From NCBI GenBank assembly GCA_028689615.1, contig JAQVCV010000025.1, positions 1 through 58,322 of the forward strand: a DNA stretch of 58,322 nt, in the 5' to 3' direction. Origin of the DNA: Bacteroidales bacterium (GTDB taxonomy: Bacteria; Bacteroidota; Bacteroidia; Bacteroidales; TTA-H9). Below are positions 27,657 through 38,940 of the stretch, piece by piece (position 1 is the stretch's first letter; each line of letters starts with the position of its first letter). A program made the position numbers and the translations under genes. The notes under the pieces are model-generated. The model was not told the DNA's origin and did not search any database. It saw only the letters and a list, made by a program, of their open reading frames with translations.

Positions 27657-30287
27657 ATGAAAGAGATTGCCCCTAAATTTGAGGCAACTGCCGCCGAAGA
27701 GCGTTGGTATAGCCACTGGATGCAAAAAGGTTACTTCAGATCGGTTCCCGATAACCGCGAGCCCTACACCATTGTTATACCGCCACCCAACGTCACCGGG
27801 GTGCTGCATATGGGGCATATGCTCAACAACACCATTCAGGACATCCTCATCAGGAGGGCTCGCATGCTTGGAAAAAATGCCTTGTGGGTTCCCGGGACCG
27901 ACCATGCATCCATTGCTACCGAAGCTAAGGTGGTGAACAAACTCAAACAGGAAGGAATTGAGAAAGCGCAGCTCACCCGCGATGAATTTCTGAAGCATGC
28001 CTGGGAATGGAAGGAAAAACACGGGGGGATTATTCTTGAACAACTCAAAAAACTTGGAGCCTCCTGCGACTGGGATCGTACTGTTTTCACCATGGATGAA
28101 CCCCGTTACGAGTCGGTAATTAAAGTGTTTGTTGATTTATACAACAAAGGACTCATTTACAGAGGAGTAAGAATGGTAAACTGGGACCCCAAGGCCCTTA
28201 CGGCCCTGTCGGACGAAGAGGTTATATACAAGGAGGTTAACTCTAAACTTTTTTATCTCCGCTACAAAGTGGTTGACTCTGAAGATGAGTGGATAACCAT
28301 TGCCACCACCCGACCCGAGACCATACTTGGTGATACTGCCGTGTGTGTGCACCCGAATGACGAACGCTACCAGCACCTTCACGGCCGCAAAGTACTTGTC
28401 CCCCTGGTCAACAGAGCTGTACCTGTGATTGCTGATGAATACGTTGACATGGAATTCGGAACCGGATGCCTGAAGATTACACCTGCTCACGACATCAACG
28501 ACTACAACCTCGGGATCAAATACAAACTCGACACGATAGATATTTTCAACGACAACGGCACTCTGTCAGAAGCTGCTCAACTTTTTGTTGGTAAAGACCG
28601 CTTTGAGGTTCGTGAACTGATTATTCCCGAGTTGGACAAAGCCGGCAACCTTGTTAAAATTGAAGCATATCTGAATAAGATAGGTTTTTCGGAGCGGACT
28701 GACGCTGTGATCGAGCCAAAGCTCTCGCTGCAATGGTTCCTGAAGATGGAAGAAATGGCCAAACCTGCCCTGGAGGTGGTAATGAACGACACGATTGCCT
28801 TCCATCCTCCGAAATTCAAAAACACCTACCGGCATTGGATGGAAAACGTCCGCGATTGGTGCATTTCGCGACAATTGTGGTGGGGACAACGGATACCGGC
28901 CTGGTATCTCCCCAACAGAGAAATTGTGGTAGCCAGCACCCAAACTGAGGCTTTGGCTTTGGCTAACAAACAGTTCCCCGAACTCAACCTTGTAGCTTCC
29001 GATCTCAAACAGGACGAAGATGTACTCGACACCTGGTTTTCATCGTGGCTTTGGCCTGTTTCGGTTTTTGACGGCATAAGATTTCCTGAAAATGAAGAGA
29101 TTAAATATTACTACCCAACCAACGACCTGATAACAGCACCCGAAATTCTCTTTTTCTGGGTTGCCAGAATGATTATGGCAGGGCAGGAATACCGCGGCGA
29201 CATACCTTTCCGTAACGTGTATCTGACAGGTATCGTTCGCGATAAACTTGGAAGAAAAATGTCGAAATCGCTTGGCAATTCACCCGATCCGATTGCCCTG
29301 ATGGAAAAATACGGAGCCGATGGTGTACGCGTGGGGATGCTGCTTACCTCACCAGCCGGTAACGACTTGCCTTTCGACGAGTCGTTGTGCGAACAAGGCA
29401 GAAATTTCAGCAACAAAATATGGAACGCTCTGCGATTGGTTACCGGCTGGAACGTTGATGAAAGTCTGGCGCAACCTTCTTATGCATCTCAATCGGTCAG
29501 CTGGTTTGAAGCCCGATTTGCCGAATCGCTTGCATTAATAAACGAACACTTCGATCGTTACAGGCTTTCGGATGCCTTGATGGCTGCTTACAAATTGGTT
29601 TGGGACGATTTCTGTTCATGGTATCTCGAGATGGTTAAACCTGCTTATCAACAACCTATCGACGCCAAAACCTATCAGGCAACATTAGGTTTTTTCAATG
29701 AGTTGCTCAAAATGCTTCACCCTTTTATGCCCTTCATCACCGAAGAGATGTACCACCTGCTCAACGAAAAACCCGAAAAAGATTTAATCGTATCAACCTG
29801 GCCACAAATGGAACCAGGAGATACCACTCTACTGGCCGATTTCGACTTTGCTGCCGAACTGATCAACGCTATCAGGGCGCTGCGGCAAGAAAAAGGGATT
29901 GCCAACCGCGAAAAAATTACACTGATGGTTACCCGTTCTTCTTCGTCAAAACCAAACTCCTTCGACGATGTGGTGGTCAAACTTTGCAACCTTGAAGCTT
30001 TGGAGTATGTTGACGAAAAACCTCAGGGAGCCTTTACCTTCCTTGTTAAGACTACAGAATTTTCGGTTCCCGCGGGCGAGAAAATTGATGTAAAAGCAGA
30101 GATAGCCAAACTGGAAGCCGATCTGAAATACGCTCAAGGATTCCTCCGGTCGGTGATGGGAAAACTGAACAACGCCAAGTTTATGGCTGGAGCGCCTGCT
30201 CAGGTGGTCGAAAACGAACTCAAGAAGAAAGCTGATGCTGAAACCCGGATTAAGGCGATTGAGGAACAGATTGAAAGCCTTAGCTGA
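27657..30287 (+). CDS. valS: Valine-tRNA ligase
   Basis: The 876-residue class I synthetase charges tRNA-Val. It has the HIGH-type motif [13 protein letters not shown] (about 42-54), an editing insertion with [17 protein letters not shown], the KMSKS motif [14 protein letters not shown] and a C-terminal coiled-coil arm (about 810-876) starting near [19 protein letters not shown]. The start at 27657 matches the usual N-terminus of bacterial ValS. The longer in-frame reading from 27561 adds 32 residues of non-homologous type. It is divergent from bamD and closed by a two-way terminator. Confidence 0.97.
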   Translation: MKEIAPKFEATAAEERWYSHWMQKGYFRSVPDNREPYTIVIPPPNVTGVLHMGHMLNNTIQDILIRRARMLGKNALWVPGTDHASIATEAKVVNKLKQEGIEKAQLTRDEFLKHAWEWKEKHGGIILEQLKKLGASCDWDRTVFTMDEPRYESVIKVFVDLYNKGLIYRGVRMVNWDPKALTALSDEEVIYKEVNSKLFYLRYKVVDSEDEWITIATTRPETILGDTAVCVHPNDERYQHLHGRKVLVPLVNRAVPVIADEYVDMEFGTGCLKITPAHDINDYNLGIKYKLDTIDIFNDNGTLSEAAQLFVGKDRFEVRELIIPELDKAGNLVKIEAYLNKIGFSERTDAVIEPKLSLQWFLKMEEMAKPALEVVMNDTIAFHPPKFKNTYRHWMENVRDWCISRQLWWGQRIPAWYLPNREIVVASTQTEALALANKQFPELNLVASDLKQDEDVLDTWFSSWLWPVSVFDGIRFPENEEIKYYYPTNDLITAPEILFFWVARMIMAGQEYRGDIPFRNVYLTGIVRDKLGRKMSKSLGNSPDPIALMEKYGADGVRVGMLLTSPAGNDLPFDESLCEQGRNFSNKIWNALRLVTGWNVDESLAQPSYASQSVSWFEARFAESLALINEHFDRYRLSDALMAAYKLVWDDFCSWYLEMVKPAYQQPIDAKTYQATLGFFNELLKMLHPFMPFITEEMYHLLNEKPEKDLIVSTWPQMEPGDTTLLADFDFAAELINAIRALRQEKGIANREKITLMVTRSSSSKPNSFDDVVVKLCNLEALEYVDEKPQGAFTFLVKTTEFSVPAGEKIDVKAEIAKLEADLKYAQGFLRSVMGKLNNAKFMAGAPAQVVENELKKKADAETRIKAIEEQIESLS

Positions 30288-30302
30288 TCAAATTAATCAC
30301 AG

Positions 30303-30337
30303 AAAAAGGCCCATCCCGTAAAAGGATGGGCTTTTTT
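30303..30337. terminator. Two-way terminator between valS and the convergent kinase gene
   Basis: GCCCATCC pairs with GGATGGGC around a 7-base loop. A T run follows on plus and an A run precedes, giving T on minus, so it can serve valS and the convergent kinase gene. Confidence 0.88.
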
Positions 30338-30346
30338 ATTCATGCG

Positions 30347-33145
30347 CTACCTAACAGGCAAGCAAAAGTTGAACCGGGAACCTTTGCCACTTTCACTTTC
30401 AACCCATAAAGTGCCACCGTTGCGAATAATGAATTCGCGACACAAAATGAGACCTAAACCACTTCCGGGTTCATTAAAAGTGCCGTTGGTTTTAATCTTT
30501 TCGTCAATTCGGAACAATCTCGGAAGGATTTGACCAGGAATTCCGATTCCATCGTCGGTTACAGTGATGGTAATCATATCACCGCTGGTTTCGTAAGACA
30601 CAACAACACGCCCCCGCTCAAAAGAAAACTTTTTAGCATTGGAGATCAAGTTTCTTATCACGGTACCCAACATGTTTTTATCGGCGTAAACCATAGTGCC
30701 GGGGGGAATCTCACTCGTTACTTCAATACGTTTTCTGGTGGCCTGCGAAGCATGAAGACGAATCGCCTCATACACAAGTACGCTAAAATCAAACGAAGTA
30801 GGATACAACTGGAGGCTGTTGGTTTGTGTCCGGCTCCACTCCAAAAGATTCTCTATCAGGCGGTACGCACTTTCTGAAGACACTTTCAGTTGGTTGATGA
30901 TTGTTACTTTCTCATTGTCAGAAAACAAGTCGAACCTTTCGGCCAACACCGAGGCGAATCCCAGCAACGAAGAGAAAGGATTTCGCAAATCGTGAGCCAG
31001 AATAGAGAAAAACTTGTCTTTTGATGCGTTGATTTCCCTCAATTTACGTTCAGATTGAAGCAACTCCTGGCCAGCTTTAATGCGTTCGCTAATATCGCGC
31101 GTAATGCCATGAAAAGCAATCAATTGAACGCGATCTTTGTAAACAGGTGAAATGCTCATTTCTGCCAGGTAGGTTTTTCCGTTTAAGTGTTGGTGTTCCA
31201 ATTCCATCACCAGACTCTTCTGGCTCACTCCCCCGCTCACAACACCTTGTTGCGAATCCTCCAGCATTGTCATAAGTTTGGAATAACCCTCCGGGGTCAG
31301 AATTTTCTTGATTGAGACGCCAATCAAATCATCAGGCTGGTAACCAGAAAGATAAAATGCGGCTTGGCTTACATAGGTGAACTCCATTTGGTTGTTGCAA
31401 CTCCATATTACATCACGAACATTATCGCTGATCATCCTGTAGCGCGATTCACTCTCTGAGAGTTTTACCTGAGCCTTTCGCCTCTCGCTTATATCGCGTG
31501 CCACGCCAAGTAGGTACAGAAAATTACCCTTTGCATCAAACACCTGGTTGATAAAAACCTCAACCGGAACACGTTCGCCATCAGCTCGTTTCATATCGAA
31601 TTCTACTGTGACCCTTTTCGGCCTTTCAGCAGCACTGTAACGACGACTCATAAGATAACGCCCCGTTACCCTGACCCTCCTGTGGTGTTGAATTTCGAGA
31701 AACGACTCTGGGGATAACAAGAGGATTTGTTCAGGCAAGTAAGCCAACATTTGATGCACCGAGGGGCTGACAAATGAGAACCTGAAATCAGGCGTCAAAG
31801 TAAAAATAATATCAGAAACATTGAATGCTATCATTCTGTAACGCTCTTCGCTCTCCAGCAGGTCACTCAACACCCTTTCCCTCTTCTTCAACAAAGTTGA
31901 GAAGGCCACAGCAAGCTGCTGAAGTTCGAGAAAACGAAATTCATCAACCACCATCTCGGTGCGCTGACGAAGAGCTTCCGACATCCGTCGGGTAAAAAGA
32001 TCCAAACCATGGCGAATCCTTCGTGAGAACCAAAAACTGACCCCAACCAACAAAACCGCTAAAACCAGGATGAATAGTGAGAAACTAATCAACTGAACAC
32101 GAACACCAACCAACGACCTATCCACAGCCTCGCCCACAACATCAAATACAGAATCAGCACTCTCGCCTATCACCATTATTTGATCCCACTCCTTTATATA
32201 ACACATATGCATCCTGATCCGGTGCTTCGTGTCATTCAACTCATCAGAATAGTGGTAATTCACAAATCCGGTCCCCTTTCCTGAAGCCGAATCCAGCATC
32301 ATCTCAAAAATGGGCAAACCATGAGAATCGGCAAAATTCCACAAGTAGCCACCCGGATTCAGATTGGGCATCCTGTTTAAGAACATCCTCCCGTCGAGCC
32401 CAAACAACATCACATACAACCTTTTACTAATCCTGTAGTTGGTCTCAAGAGCAATCAGCAACTCCTTGCGCAACTCTTTTTCAATCCGTTCCGGAGTATC
32501 GTCATACCCTAGATACAAGTTAAATGCCGGAACATATTTCACACAAGCTCTACGTCGGGTGAATGTTGAATCGAATAAGGTTACAGACAACCAGCGGGTA
32601 TCAACATAACTACCTTCGGGTTGTTCCTTGCTTCCGAGCATGGCATTGTACACATCTGATCCATCGAAATCGACAACTTGCTTTAGAGAAGTGGTTCCGG
32701 ATGTCAACCAAACTGGTGGAATCAGGACAGATCCATCAGGCCTGAAAGCAAAAAAAGATCCTGACTTTGATTCGTTGCCACTTATTCTTGATAAATCTGA
32801 AAGCACTCGCACAATGTCACGCGACTCTCCATTCCAGCCCCCAGTTGACGAATGCAGAGCAGTTAAAACCATTGAAGCTCCGTCAACTGCCATGAGAAGC
32901 TCTTTGTCGAAAGTTTTGCTATAGATTTGTCTGGCATGTGCCATCGATGTATTCAACAACAGCATATCCTGGTGCAACCTTTTATCCTGATCGGCCAGGT
33001 ATTTGTAATAGGCACTCATTCGGGTTTCCCGATGACGGCTTAACTCCGTCCAAATCCATCCGGCCCCAAGAAAGGCAAGAGTTACCAGTACTACTCCGGT
33101 GATGTAGCTGGCAAAAACCTTATGAATAGAATGGGGCCTCCGCAT
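30347..33145 (-). CDS. Membrane sensor histidine kinase with extracytoplasmic domain and two PAS domains
   Basis: The 932-residue protein has a membrane helix at about 10-32, a large extracytoplasmic region (about 33-350) that may be a Cache-type sensor, a second helix (about 352-375) and a short HAMP-like linker. Two PAS domains follow (about 430-545 and 565-685). The kinase core has His718 in LAHDLRNPF and an ATPase with DDGIGIP and GSGLGLILC. There is no receiver domain. The external domain suggests sensing of a periplasmic ligand. The ATG at 33143-33145 is chosen because a -7-like box at 33171-33178 lies downstream of the longer in-frame start at 33193. It lies about 210 bases behind the next kinase gene on the same strand. 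Confidence 0.9.
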   Translation of the reverse strand: MRRPHSIHKVFASYITGVVLVTLAFLGAGWIWTELSRHRETRMSAYYKYLADQDKRLHQDMLLLNTSMAHARQIYSKTFDKELLMAVDGASMVLTALHSSTGGWNGESRDIVRVLSDLSRISGNESKSGSFFAFRPDGSVLIPPVWLTSGTTSLKQVVDFDGSDVYNAMLGSKEQPEGSYVDTRWLSVTLFDSTFTRRRACVKYVPAFNLYLGYDDTPERIEKELRKELLIALETNYRISKRLYVMLFGLDGRMFLNRMPNLNPGGYLWNFADSHGLPIFEMMLDSASGKGTGFVNYHYSDELNDTKHRIRMHMCYIKEWDQIMVIGESADSVFDVVGEAVDRSLVGVRVQLISFSLFILVLAVLLVGVSFWFSRRIRHGLDLFTRRMSEALRQRTEMVVDEFRFLELQQLAVAFSTLLKKRERVLSDLLESEERYRMIAFNVSDIIFTLTPDFRFSFVSPSVHQMLAYLPEQILLLSPESFLEIQHHRRVRVTGRYLMSRRYSAAERPKRVTVEFDMKRADGERVPVEVFINQVFDAKGNFLYLLGVARDISERRKAQVKLSESESRYRMISDNVRDVIWSCNNQMEFTYVSQAAFYLSGYQPDDLIGVSIKKILTPEGYSKLMTMLEDSQQGVVSGGVSQKSLVMELEHQHLNGKTYLAEMSISPVYKDRVQLIAFHGITRDISERIKAGQELLQSERKLREINASKDKFFSILAHDLRNPFSSLLGFASVLAERFDLFSDNEKVTIINQLKVSSESAYRLIENLLEWSRTQTNSLQLYPTSFDFSVLVYEAIRLHASQATRKRIEVTSEIPPGTMVYADKNMLGTVIRNLISNAKKFSFERGRVVVSYETSGDMITITVTDDGIGIPGQILPRLFRIDEKIKTNGTFNEPGSGLGLILCREFIIRNGGTLWVESESGKGSRFNFCLPVR

Positions 33146-33170
33146 AAGAATATTCAAGTAAAATGCATGA

Positions 33171-33178
33171 CAAATATA
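33171..33178 (-). promoter_or_regulatory. -7 box upstream of the membrane kinase gene
   Basis: TATATTTG on the minus strand, 25 bases before the chosen ATG. No TTG lies at the expected -33 distance. Confidence 0.4.
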
Positions 33179-33358
33179 CGGTGATCCTATCAAATATCCC
33201 AGATAGTTTCATTCAAGCCGGCACTTTTAGAATGACAAGGCTCGAATCATGCTACGATCACAAGGTAGCACACAAGGAAAGTAACAAGGCGAATCGCTGC
33301 CTGGTACGGAATAGCCATTTTAATGCTCCCGGATTGTCGAAGGCAATTTGCGGGTAAG

Positions 33359-35236
33359 CTACTTTCCTGATTTCCATTCTGATTCAGTAGCGGGGAGTGA
33401 GAAGGAAACGATTGTCCCCTCGGGATAATTCGCTTCAAACGAAAGGGTACCCTTGTGGTATTGAACAAACTCACGAGTGATAACCAATCCGAAACCAGAC
33501 CCCCTCTCTCCGTCGGTTCCAGGAAGATGCTTTTCAATATCGGGTATAAATACCTCTTTATCATGCCCATGAGGCAATCCCATTCCATGATCGGATACCG
33601 AAAGGGTTACAAATTTTCCATCATCTGTTTCGGTAACACACACTACGCCATCGTGAAAAGAGAACTTAACAGCATTACCAATGAGGTTACGAAGAATAGT
33701 GCGCACCATATTTGCGTCGGCATAAACAGTTTTCCCTGCTTCCACCTTGCTCACCAACCGAATGCCTTTCTTCAATGCACTCGCTTGAGAAATAATCAAA
33801 GCCTCATTGACAATAATATCAACTTCAATTACCTCGGGATTGAAACTGATAGTTCCCATTTGGGTTCTTGACCAAACCAACAAATCATCGAGCAATCGCA
33901 GCAATTCAGATGACGAATTGCTGATCGTGTTGAGGTACTGTTTTTTTTCACCATCGGAAATCAGGCTGAAATCTTCAATCAACAACTCAGTAAAACCCTT
34001 TATGGCGTTCAACGGGTTGCGAAGATCGTGAGCTATAAGCGACATAAACTTATCTTTAGTTTTGTTCAACTCAAGCAGCCTTTGAGAGGTTGCTTGTAAA
34101 ATCCGCTCTGATTCACGTCTGAGCGTAATATCGCTTAAAATCCCGATGATCTTCATCTGTCGGGTATAAAAGCCATTTCTGACGATGTAATTGACCTCTC
34201 CCCAACGAACAGACCCATTGGCATGCAACAATTGCATTTCAAATTTCCTGGGGAGATCAACATCATTAGAAAACCCGCTATCGATCAACTGATTGAAAAT
34301 ATGCCGGGATGCAGGAGCCACCAGTTCAAGAATACTTCTTCCGAGCATACTTTCAGGCAGGTACCCCAACAATTTTTCGATACCCGAACTCAGATACAGC
34401 AATGTTCCGTCTGCTGAAATCTGCCAAATGATGTCGTCAATGTTGTCGGCAAAAAAACTCAGATTTCTCTCCGCTTCTAAGAGTTTTCTATCTGATTTCC
34501 ATTGACTTGTGTCGTCTAAAATACCAATTGCAATGATGTTGGGTTTTTGGTCGGAACCACAGATGGGGGCAATCTCTATTCGGAGATGATAAACCTGCGA
34601 GTTGATATTAAACTCCTTAATAACATGGGTATTGTTTCCATTCAAGGCATTAAGGAAAGCATTGGACAGTTCAGCGATGAAGGCCTTGGGCAATATCTCT
34701 GACATTTTCTCACCGGGTTGTCTGGAGGGCAATCCCAGTTCAGAAAGCAAGCGATAACCGCTTCGGTTAGCATCGATTAACCGGCTGTCTTTGTGCACCA
34801 GAAAAAAAGCCTGCTCGGTATTGTCGAGGATAAAATTCAGATTGGCTTGTGAATTGGCGAGCTTTTTTTGCGACAAATAGCTTTGGGTAATGTCAAAAAC
34901 GAAAAAGAGGACTTCTTTTTCAGAGATAGAGACAAACCTTCCTTCAAACCAACGGGTTTTTCCATCAATTTCCATTGGGTATTTAACATTTCCGGTTTTC
35001 CCTCTTTCGATGGCTTCATTTAAAGTCTCCATCAAAGCTATTCGTGTAGGTTCCGGGAAAAAATCGATCAAATTTTTTCCAGTTAAATCGCTTACAGGAG
35101 CGGCCAACAATTCAGGAAATTTCGTTAAAACGTTCTTGTAATAACCCTCAGCATCAATTACAAACACAACATCTGCCAGAGCTTCCAGAACCCTGGAACC
35201 TGCATAATCGGTGAATACCTTTGACAACGACGACAT
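33359..35236 (-). CDS. Soluble histidine kinase with three PAS domains
   Basis: A 625-residue cytoplasmic kinase. PAS domains lie near 14-125, 128-245 and 255-375. The HisKA region has His403 in LIAHDLRNPLNAIKGF and the ATPase (about 505-615) has the N-box NLIGNAVKFS, DHGMGLP and GSGFGLVITREF. There is no membrane helix and no receiver. The core belongs to the same AHDL-type group as the kinases ending at 30347 and 41530. The signal and the partner regulator are unknown. The stop lies about 210 bases before the start of the next kinase, so co-transcription is possible but not shown. Confidence 0.92.
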   Translation of the reverse strand: MSSLSKVFTDYAGSRVLEALADVVFVIDAEGYYKNVLTKFPELLAAPVSDLTGKNLIDFFPEPTRIALMETLNEAIERGKTGNVKYPMEIDGKTRWFEGRFVSISEKEVLFFVFDITQSYLSQKKLANSQANLNFILDNTEQAFFLVHKDSRLIDANRSGYRLLSELGLPSRQPGEKMSEILPKAFIAELSNAFLNALNGNNTHVIKEFNINSQVYHLRIEIAPICGSDQKPNIIAIGILDDTSQWKSDRKLLEAERNLSFFADNIDDIIWQISADGTLLYLSSGIEKLLGYLPESMLGRSILELVAPASRHIFNQLIDSGFSNDVDLPRKFEMQLLHANGSVRWGEVNYIVRNGFYTRQMKIIGILSDITLRRESERILQATSQRLLELNKTKDKFMSLIAHDLRNPLNAIKGFTELLIEDFSLISDGEKKQYLNTISNSSSELLRLLDDLLVWSRTQMGTISFNPEVIEVDIIVNEALIISQASALKKGIRLVSKVEAGKTVYADANMVRTILRNLIGNAVKFSFHDGVVCVTETDDGKFVTLSVSDHGMGLPHGHDKEVFIPDIEKHLPGTDGERGSGFGLVITREFVQYHKGTLSFEANYPEGTIVSFSLPATESEWKSGK

Positions 35237-35280
35237 AATTTACCTGTTTTCTAACCTTGTATATGCCTTGCTTGTGCCTG

Positions 35281-35310
35281 CGAAGATACACCTTTTCTGA
35301 AAAACAACAA
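35281..35310 (-). promoter_or_regulatory. Weak promoter candidate for the three-PAS kinase
   Basis: TTG (35308-35310), 19-base spacer and TATCTTCG (35281-35288), one mismatch from TAnnTTTG, 44 bases before the ATG. Confidence 0.4.
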
Positions 35311-35513
35311 CAAACAAAATTTCGGCATTCTAAAAGCACACTTTAAAAATAAATATTTAAATACGTGTATATTAAAAACGACAACTGCCAACATACTAAT
35401 AAATATAAACTACTACTAATCAATCACTTTTTAACACATATTAAACACTATAAACAACCAAAAGCAAATGGTTTTTGAAAATGGACTATTTTAGCCGTCG
35501 AAAAAAAAATTAT

Positions 35514-37475
35514 ATGAAGAACATTGCTGTAATCGTTTTTATACTTTGGAGTTCCATGCTTGGGGCACAAAACGTTTCGAATCATTCAGGAGCCTTTCAG
35601 TGTCATCAAGCAAAAATCAACCGATTCAAGCCAGGGAAAAGCTATTCTGCCCCACTACCAAAAATAGCTAATGCCCTTAAATACAACATACATACAAATC
35701 TTTACCATTGCTTTCTGCCCCCATATCCCAATAATTTCGATGCGCGCCTGGAGGCTACGTTTTTGACGTTGATTCCTACCGACTCGCTTCAACTCAACGC
35801 TGAAAACACATCGCTGGTTATTGAGAGTGTTGGCCTTGATGCCAGTTCTTTCACACATGTTGGTAATATCCTTACCCTGCATCTAAATCAGGTGTTTCAA
35901 CCAGGCGACACCATACATTTGGCCATCGATTATGAGCATCTGAATGTAACCGACCATGCTTTTTATGCAAGCAACGGTCATGTGTTTACAGATTGCGAGC
36001 CTGAAGGTGCCAGAAAATGGTTTCCTTGCTACGACTCTCCCGACGATAAAGCACTTTTCGAGTTAACCGCTGGCACAACTGCCAATGTCAAATTGGGTTC
36101 CAATGGAATACTCGCCGACTCTGCTATGGTTGGCGATACATTGTATTACCATTGGGTAAGCAACGACAAGGTTGCCACCTACATCATGGTTCTTTCGGCC
36201 TACAACAACTATCTGCTCGATATTTTGTACTGGCCGCGAACATCAAATCCGGCAGACTCTGTACAGTTAAGGTTTTACTACCAGCCAGGGGAGAATCCAC
36301 AGGAAGTTGAAGAAGTTATTATGGGAGCTATAGAGTATTTCTCGAAGATTTTCTGCGATCACCCTTTCCCTAAAAATGGATTTGCTACAGTGGGCAGTGA
36401 ATTTACCTGGGGAGGAATGGAGAACCAAACACTCACAAGCTTGTGTCCAAATTGCTGGAGCGAGTATCTGGCCGTTCACGAATTTGCTCATCAATGGTTT
36501 GGCGACATGATAACCTGCAAAACATGGGCCGACATATGGCTCAATGAAGGGTTCGCCACTTATTCAGAAAGTTTATGGGCCGAACATGCCTATGGCTATG
36601 ACGCCTACAAACAAGATGTTATCAACAATGCCAATTACTACCTGAGCAACAACCCAGGATGGGCCATCAGCAACCCAGACTGGGCAATCAATACACCATC
36701 TGCAAATGTTCTGTTCAATTATGCAATTACCTATACCAAAGGGGCTTCCATACATCATATGCTCAGGTACACCATCGGCGATTCCTTATATTTCGAGGTG
36801 TTGAATCAATACGCCCACCAACCCAATCTTATTTATGAATCAGCTGAAATACAAGACTTTATTGATGTTGTAAACAGCGTCACCGGCGACGATTACACAT
36901 GGTTCTTTGAACAATGGCTCTACCAGCCCAACCACCCGGTTTACAACAATGTATATTGGATTGAGCAACTACCCGATCAAAGATGGAGGTTGACCTTTAC
37001 CGCAAACCAAATCCAAAACGATCCTCCCTATTTTAAAATGCCCATTGAACTCAGGATAATTGGGCAAAACGGTCTTGATACGAATTTGCGCGTAATGAAC
37101 ACTGAAAACAATCAATCTTTTGTTTTTGAGTCGTCAAATAAAATAACAAAACTGTTTTTCGACTTCAACAACAACATTGTGCTGAAACAAGGATCAACCA
37201 TCGTAGGAGAACAACAGCCGGAATACAACGCAATAGTGCTGGATGCAAAAGTGGTTAATCAATCCCTGCACACAACAATACTAACCGCGAACCGGGCCAC
37301 CAGCCGCCAGTTAAAACTCTTCGACATAACAGGGAAGACTGTTGCCGATTTCTCATCCTTTATTCAGAACGACGGAACGTACGATCTTAATATCAAGGGC
37401 ATTAAGCCAGGGTTGTACATCCTGAAACTGCATGCTGACCAAACGGGAATATCGAAAAAAATCATCATTCGTTGA
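35514..37475 (+). CDS. Secreted M1-family aminopeptidase with T9SS sorting domain
   Basis: The 653-residue protein has a signal peptide (about 1-18, ending MLGAQ), an M1 N-terminal beta domain and a catalytic domain with the exopeptidase motif GGMEN (about 299-303). The zinc site is HEFAH-x18-E, with His322, His326 and Glu345 as ligands and Glu323 as base; a downstream YTKG supplies the likely catalytic Tyr. The C-terminal 70 residues form a type A sorting domain (KLFDITGKTV ... GIKPGLYILKLHAD ... KKIIIR) used for export by type IX secretion. It probably removes N-terminal residues from peptides at the cell surface or outside. The ATG at 35514 puts the signal peptide at the terminus; a longer reading starts at 35475. 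The gene is preceded by about 280 AT-rich bases. Confidence 0.93.
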   Translation: MKNIAVIVFILWSSMLGAQNVSNHSGAFQCHQAKINRFKPGKSYSAPLPKIANALKYNIHTNLYHCFLPPYPNNFDARLEATFLTLIPTDSLQLNAENTSLVIESVGLDASSFTHVGNILTLHLNQVFQPGDTIHLAIDYEHLNVTDHAFYASNGHVFTDCEPEGARKWFPCYDSPDDKALFELTAGTTANVKLGSNGILADSAMVGDTLYYHWVSNDKVATYIMVLSAYNNYLLDILYWPRTSNPADSVQLRFYYQPGENPQEVEEVIMGAIEYFSKIFCDHPFPKNGFATVGSEFTWGGMENQTLTSLCPNCWSEYLAVHEFAHQWFGDMITCKTWADIWLNEGFATYSESLWAEHAYGYDAYKQDVINNANYYLSNNPGWAISNPDWAINTPSANVLFNYAITYTKGASIHHMLRYTIGDSLYFEVLNQYAHQPNLIYESAEIQDFIDVVNSVTGDDYTWFFEQWLYQPNHPVYNNVYWIEQLPDQRWRLTFTANQIQNDPPYFKMPIELRIIGQNGLDTNLRVMNTENNQSFVFESSNKITKLFFDFNNNIVLKQGSTIVGEQQPEYNAIVLDAKVVNQSLHTTILTANRATSRQLKLFDITGKTVADFSSFIQNDGTYDLNIKGIKPGLYILKLHADQTGISKKIIIR

Positions 37476-37497
37476 ACTATTAAATCTTTATTACCAT

Positions 37498-38910
37498 ATG
37501 ACACCTTACAAATTCTATTCATTGCTTTTCGTGGGAATGATTCTTCTGTCATTTCAACCGATGAAAGCGCAACCTGCAACCTCAGAAGGAGTGATAACTC
37601 CTGAAATGATCAAACAGTTTAAAACCGAATTGGAAGGCAACAATCAAACAACTGCCCTCAGAAATGCTGTGACCTCAACAAGCATCCGCCAATTAACTCA
37701 GAATTTTGAAAACAAAGGAAACGTTGACGACTATTTCTCTGACAAAATCAAGATACAGGGAATCACCGATCAAAAATCGTCAGGACGGTGCTGGCTCTTT
37801 ACAGGACTTAACGTTATGAGGGTGTTAGCAATTGAAAAAAACAACATGAAAGAGTTCTATTTTTCGCAGAACTACTCCTTTTTCTTTGACCAACTCGAGA
37901 AGGCCAACCTCTTTCTGGAGGCAGTTATTGAAACTGCCAAACTTCCAACAGATGACAGGAAAGTGGAATGGTTGCTCAAAAACCCTATTGCCGACGGAGG
38001 TATCTGGAGTAATTTTGTAAGTATAGTTCAAAAATACGGAGTGGTTCCCTCTACTGTAATGCCCGATTCAAAACAGGCAGAGAGCACCAGTGCTTTAAAT
38101 AATGTTTTAACAACCCTGCTTAGAAAAAACGCTCTAGAATTGAGGCATAAAGCTCAAAACAAATCATCTGAAAAAGAGTTGAGAACATTAAAAAAAGAGA
38201 TGCTTTCTGATGTTTACAGAGTTTTATCGCTGAGCCTGGGAGAGCCACCTCAATCATTCGATTGGCGATATGAAGATGCGGACGGCAAAATAAGCCCAAC
38301 AAAAAAGTACACACCACAATCGTTTTTCAAGGAGTTTATTCAGGCCGACTTAAACGACTTTGTTCAGTTTATGGACGATCCGTCACGAGATTACTACAAA
38401 ACGTATGAAATTGAATACGATCGCAATACAACCGAAGGGGTCAACTGCAACTACCTCAACATCCCGGTTCAAAAAATAAAACAAGCAGCCATTGCCTCTA
38501 TTAAAAATAGAGAAGCGATGTATTTTTCATGCGATGTTGGCAAGCAACTTGAGAAAGAATCGGGCATTCTGGATCTCGAAAATTTTGATAGTGAGAGCCT
38601 TTTTGATGTCAGGTTGGAAATGTCGAAAGCTGACAGAATCAGAACTTTTGAGAGCTCGAGCAGTCATGGAATGACCCTTTGCGGAGTTGACCTCAATGAG
38701 GAAGGGAAACCCAATAAATGGCTTGTTGAAAACTCGTGGGGAAAATCCGGACATGATGGTTTTTTAATCATAACTGACCGGTGGTTTGATGAATACATGT
38801 TCCGTTTGGTTATAAACAAGAAATACATCGAGGCTGACATTCTAAAACTATTCGAGCAAAAACCCATTCTACTGCCTGCATGGGATCCCATGTTTGCTCC
38901 TGTGAATTAA
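37498..38910 (+). CDS. Exported C1-family aminopeptidase (bleomycin hydrolase/PepC type)
   Basis: A 470-residue papain-fold enzyme with the catalytic triad Cys98 (SGRCWLF), His390 (SSHGMTL) and Asn412 (VENSWG), matching the bleomycin hydrolase/PepC group. A signal peptide (about 1-25, ending PMKAQ) distinguishes it from the cytoplasmic PepC of Firmicutes. It should trim peptides outside the inner membrane. The gene begins 22 bases after the M1 peptidase stop, so the two are probably co-transcribed and work on the same peptides. The start at 37498 is preferred over the in-frame start at 37432, which lies inside the M1 gene. Confidence 0.93.
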   Translation: MTPYKFYSLLFVGMILLSFQPMKAQPATSEGVITPEMIKQFKTELEGNNQTTALRNAVTSTSIRQLTQNFENKGNVDDYFSDKIKIQGITDQKSSGRCWLFTGLNVMRVLAIEKNNMKEFYFSQNYSFFFDQLEKANLFLEAVIETAKLPTDDRKVEWLLKNPIADGGIWSNFVSIVQKYGVVPSTVMPDSKQAESTSALNNVLTTLLRKNALELRHKAQNKSSEKELRTLKKEMLSDVYRVLSLSLGEPPQSFDWRYEDADGKISPTKKYTPQSFFKEFIQADLNDFVQFMDDPSRDYYKTYEIEYDRNTTEGVNCNYLNIPVQKIKQAAIASIKNREAMYFSCDVGKQLEKESGILDLENFDSESLFDVRLEMSKADRIRTFESSSSHGMTLCGVDLNEEGKPNKWLVENSWGKSGHDGFLIITDRWFDEYMFRLVINKKYIEADILKLFEQKPILLPAWDPMFAPVN

Positions 38911-38940
38911 AAAAAAAAGCCGCGACGCGGCTTTTTTTTT
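38911..38940. terminator. Two-way terminator at the convergent C1 and S9 gene ends
   Basis: A-run, GCCGCG-A-CGCGGC, then a T run. It serves the plus-strand C1 gene and the minus-strand S9 gene. Its last two bases are part of the S9 stop codon (38939-38941), so the two units end almost on top of each other. Confidence 0.85.

Noticed and set aside
33248-33273. Inverted repeat TGCTAC ... GTAGCA between two kinase genes
   Set aside because: No T run follows on either strand, so I do not call it a terminator.
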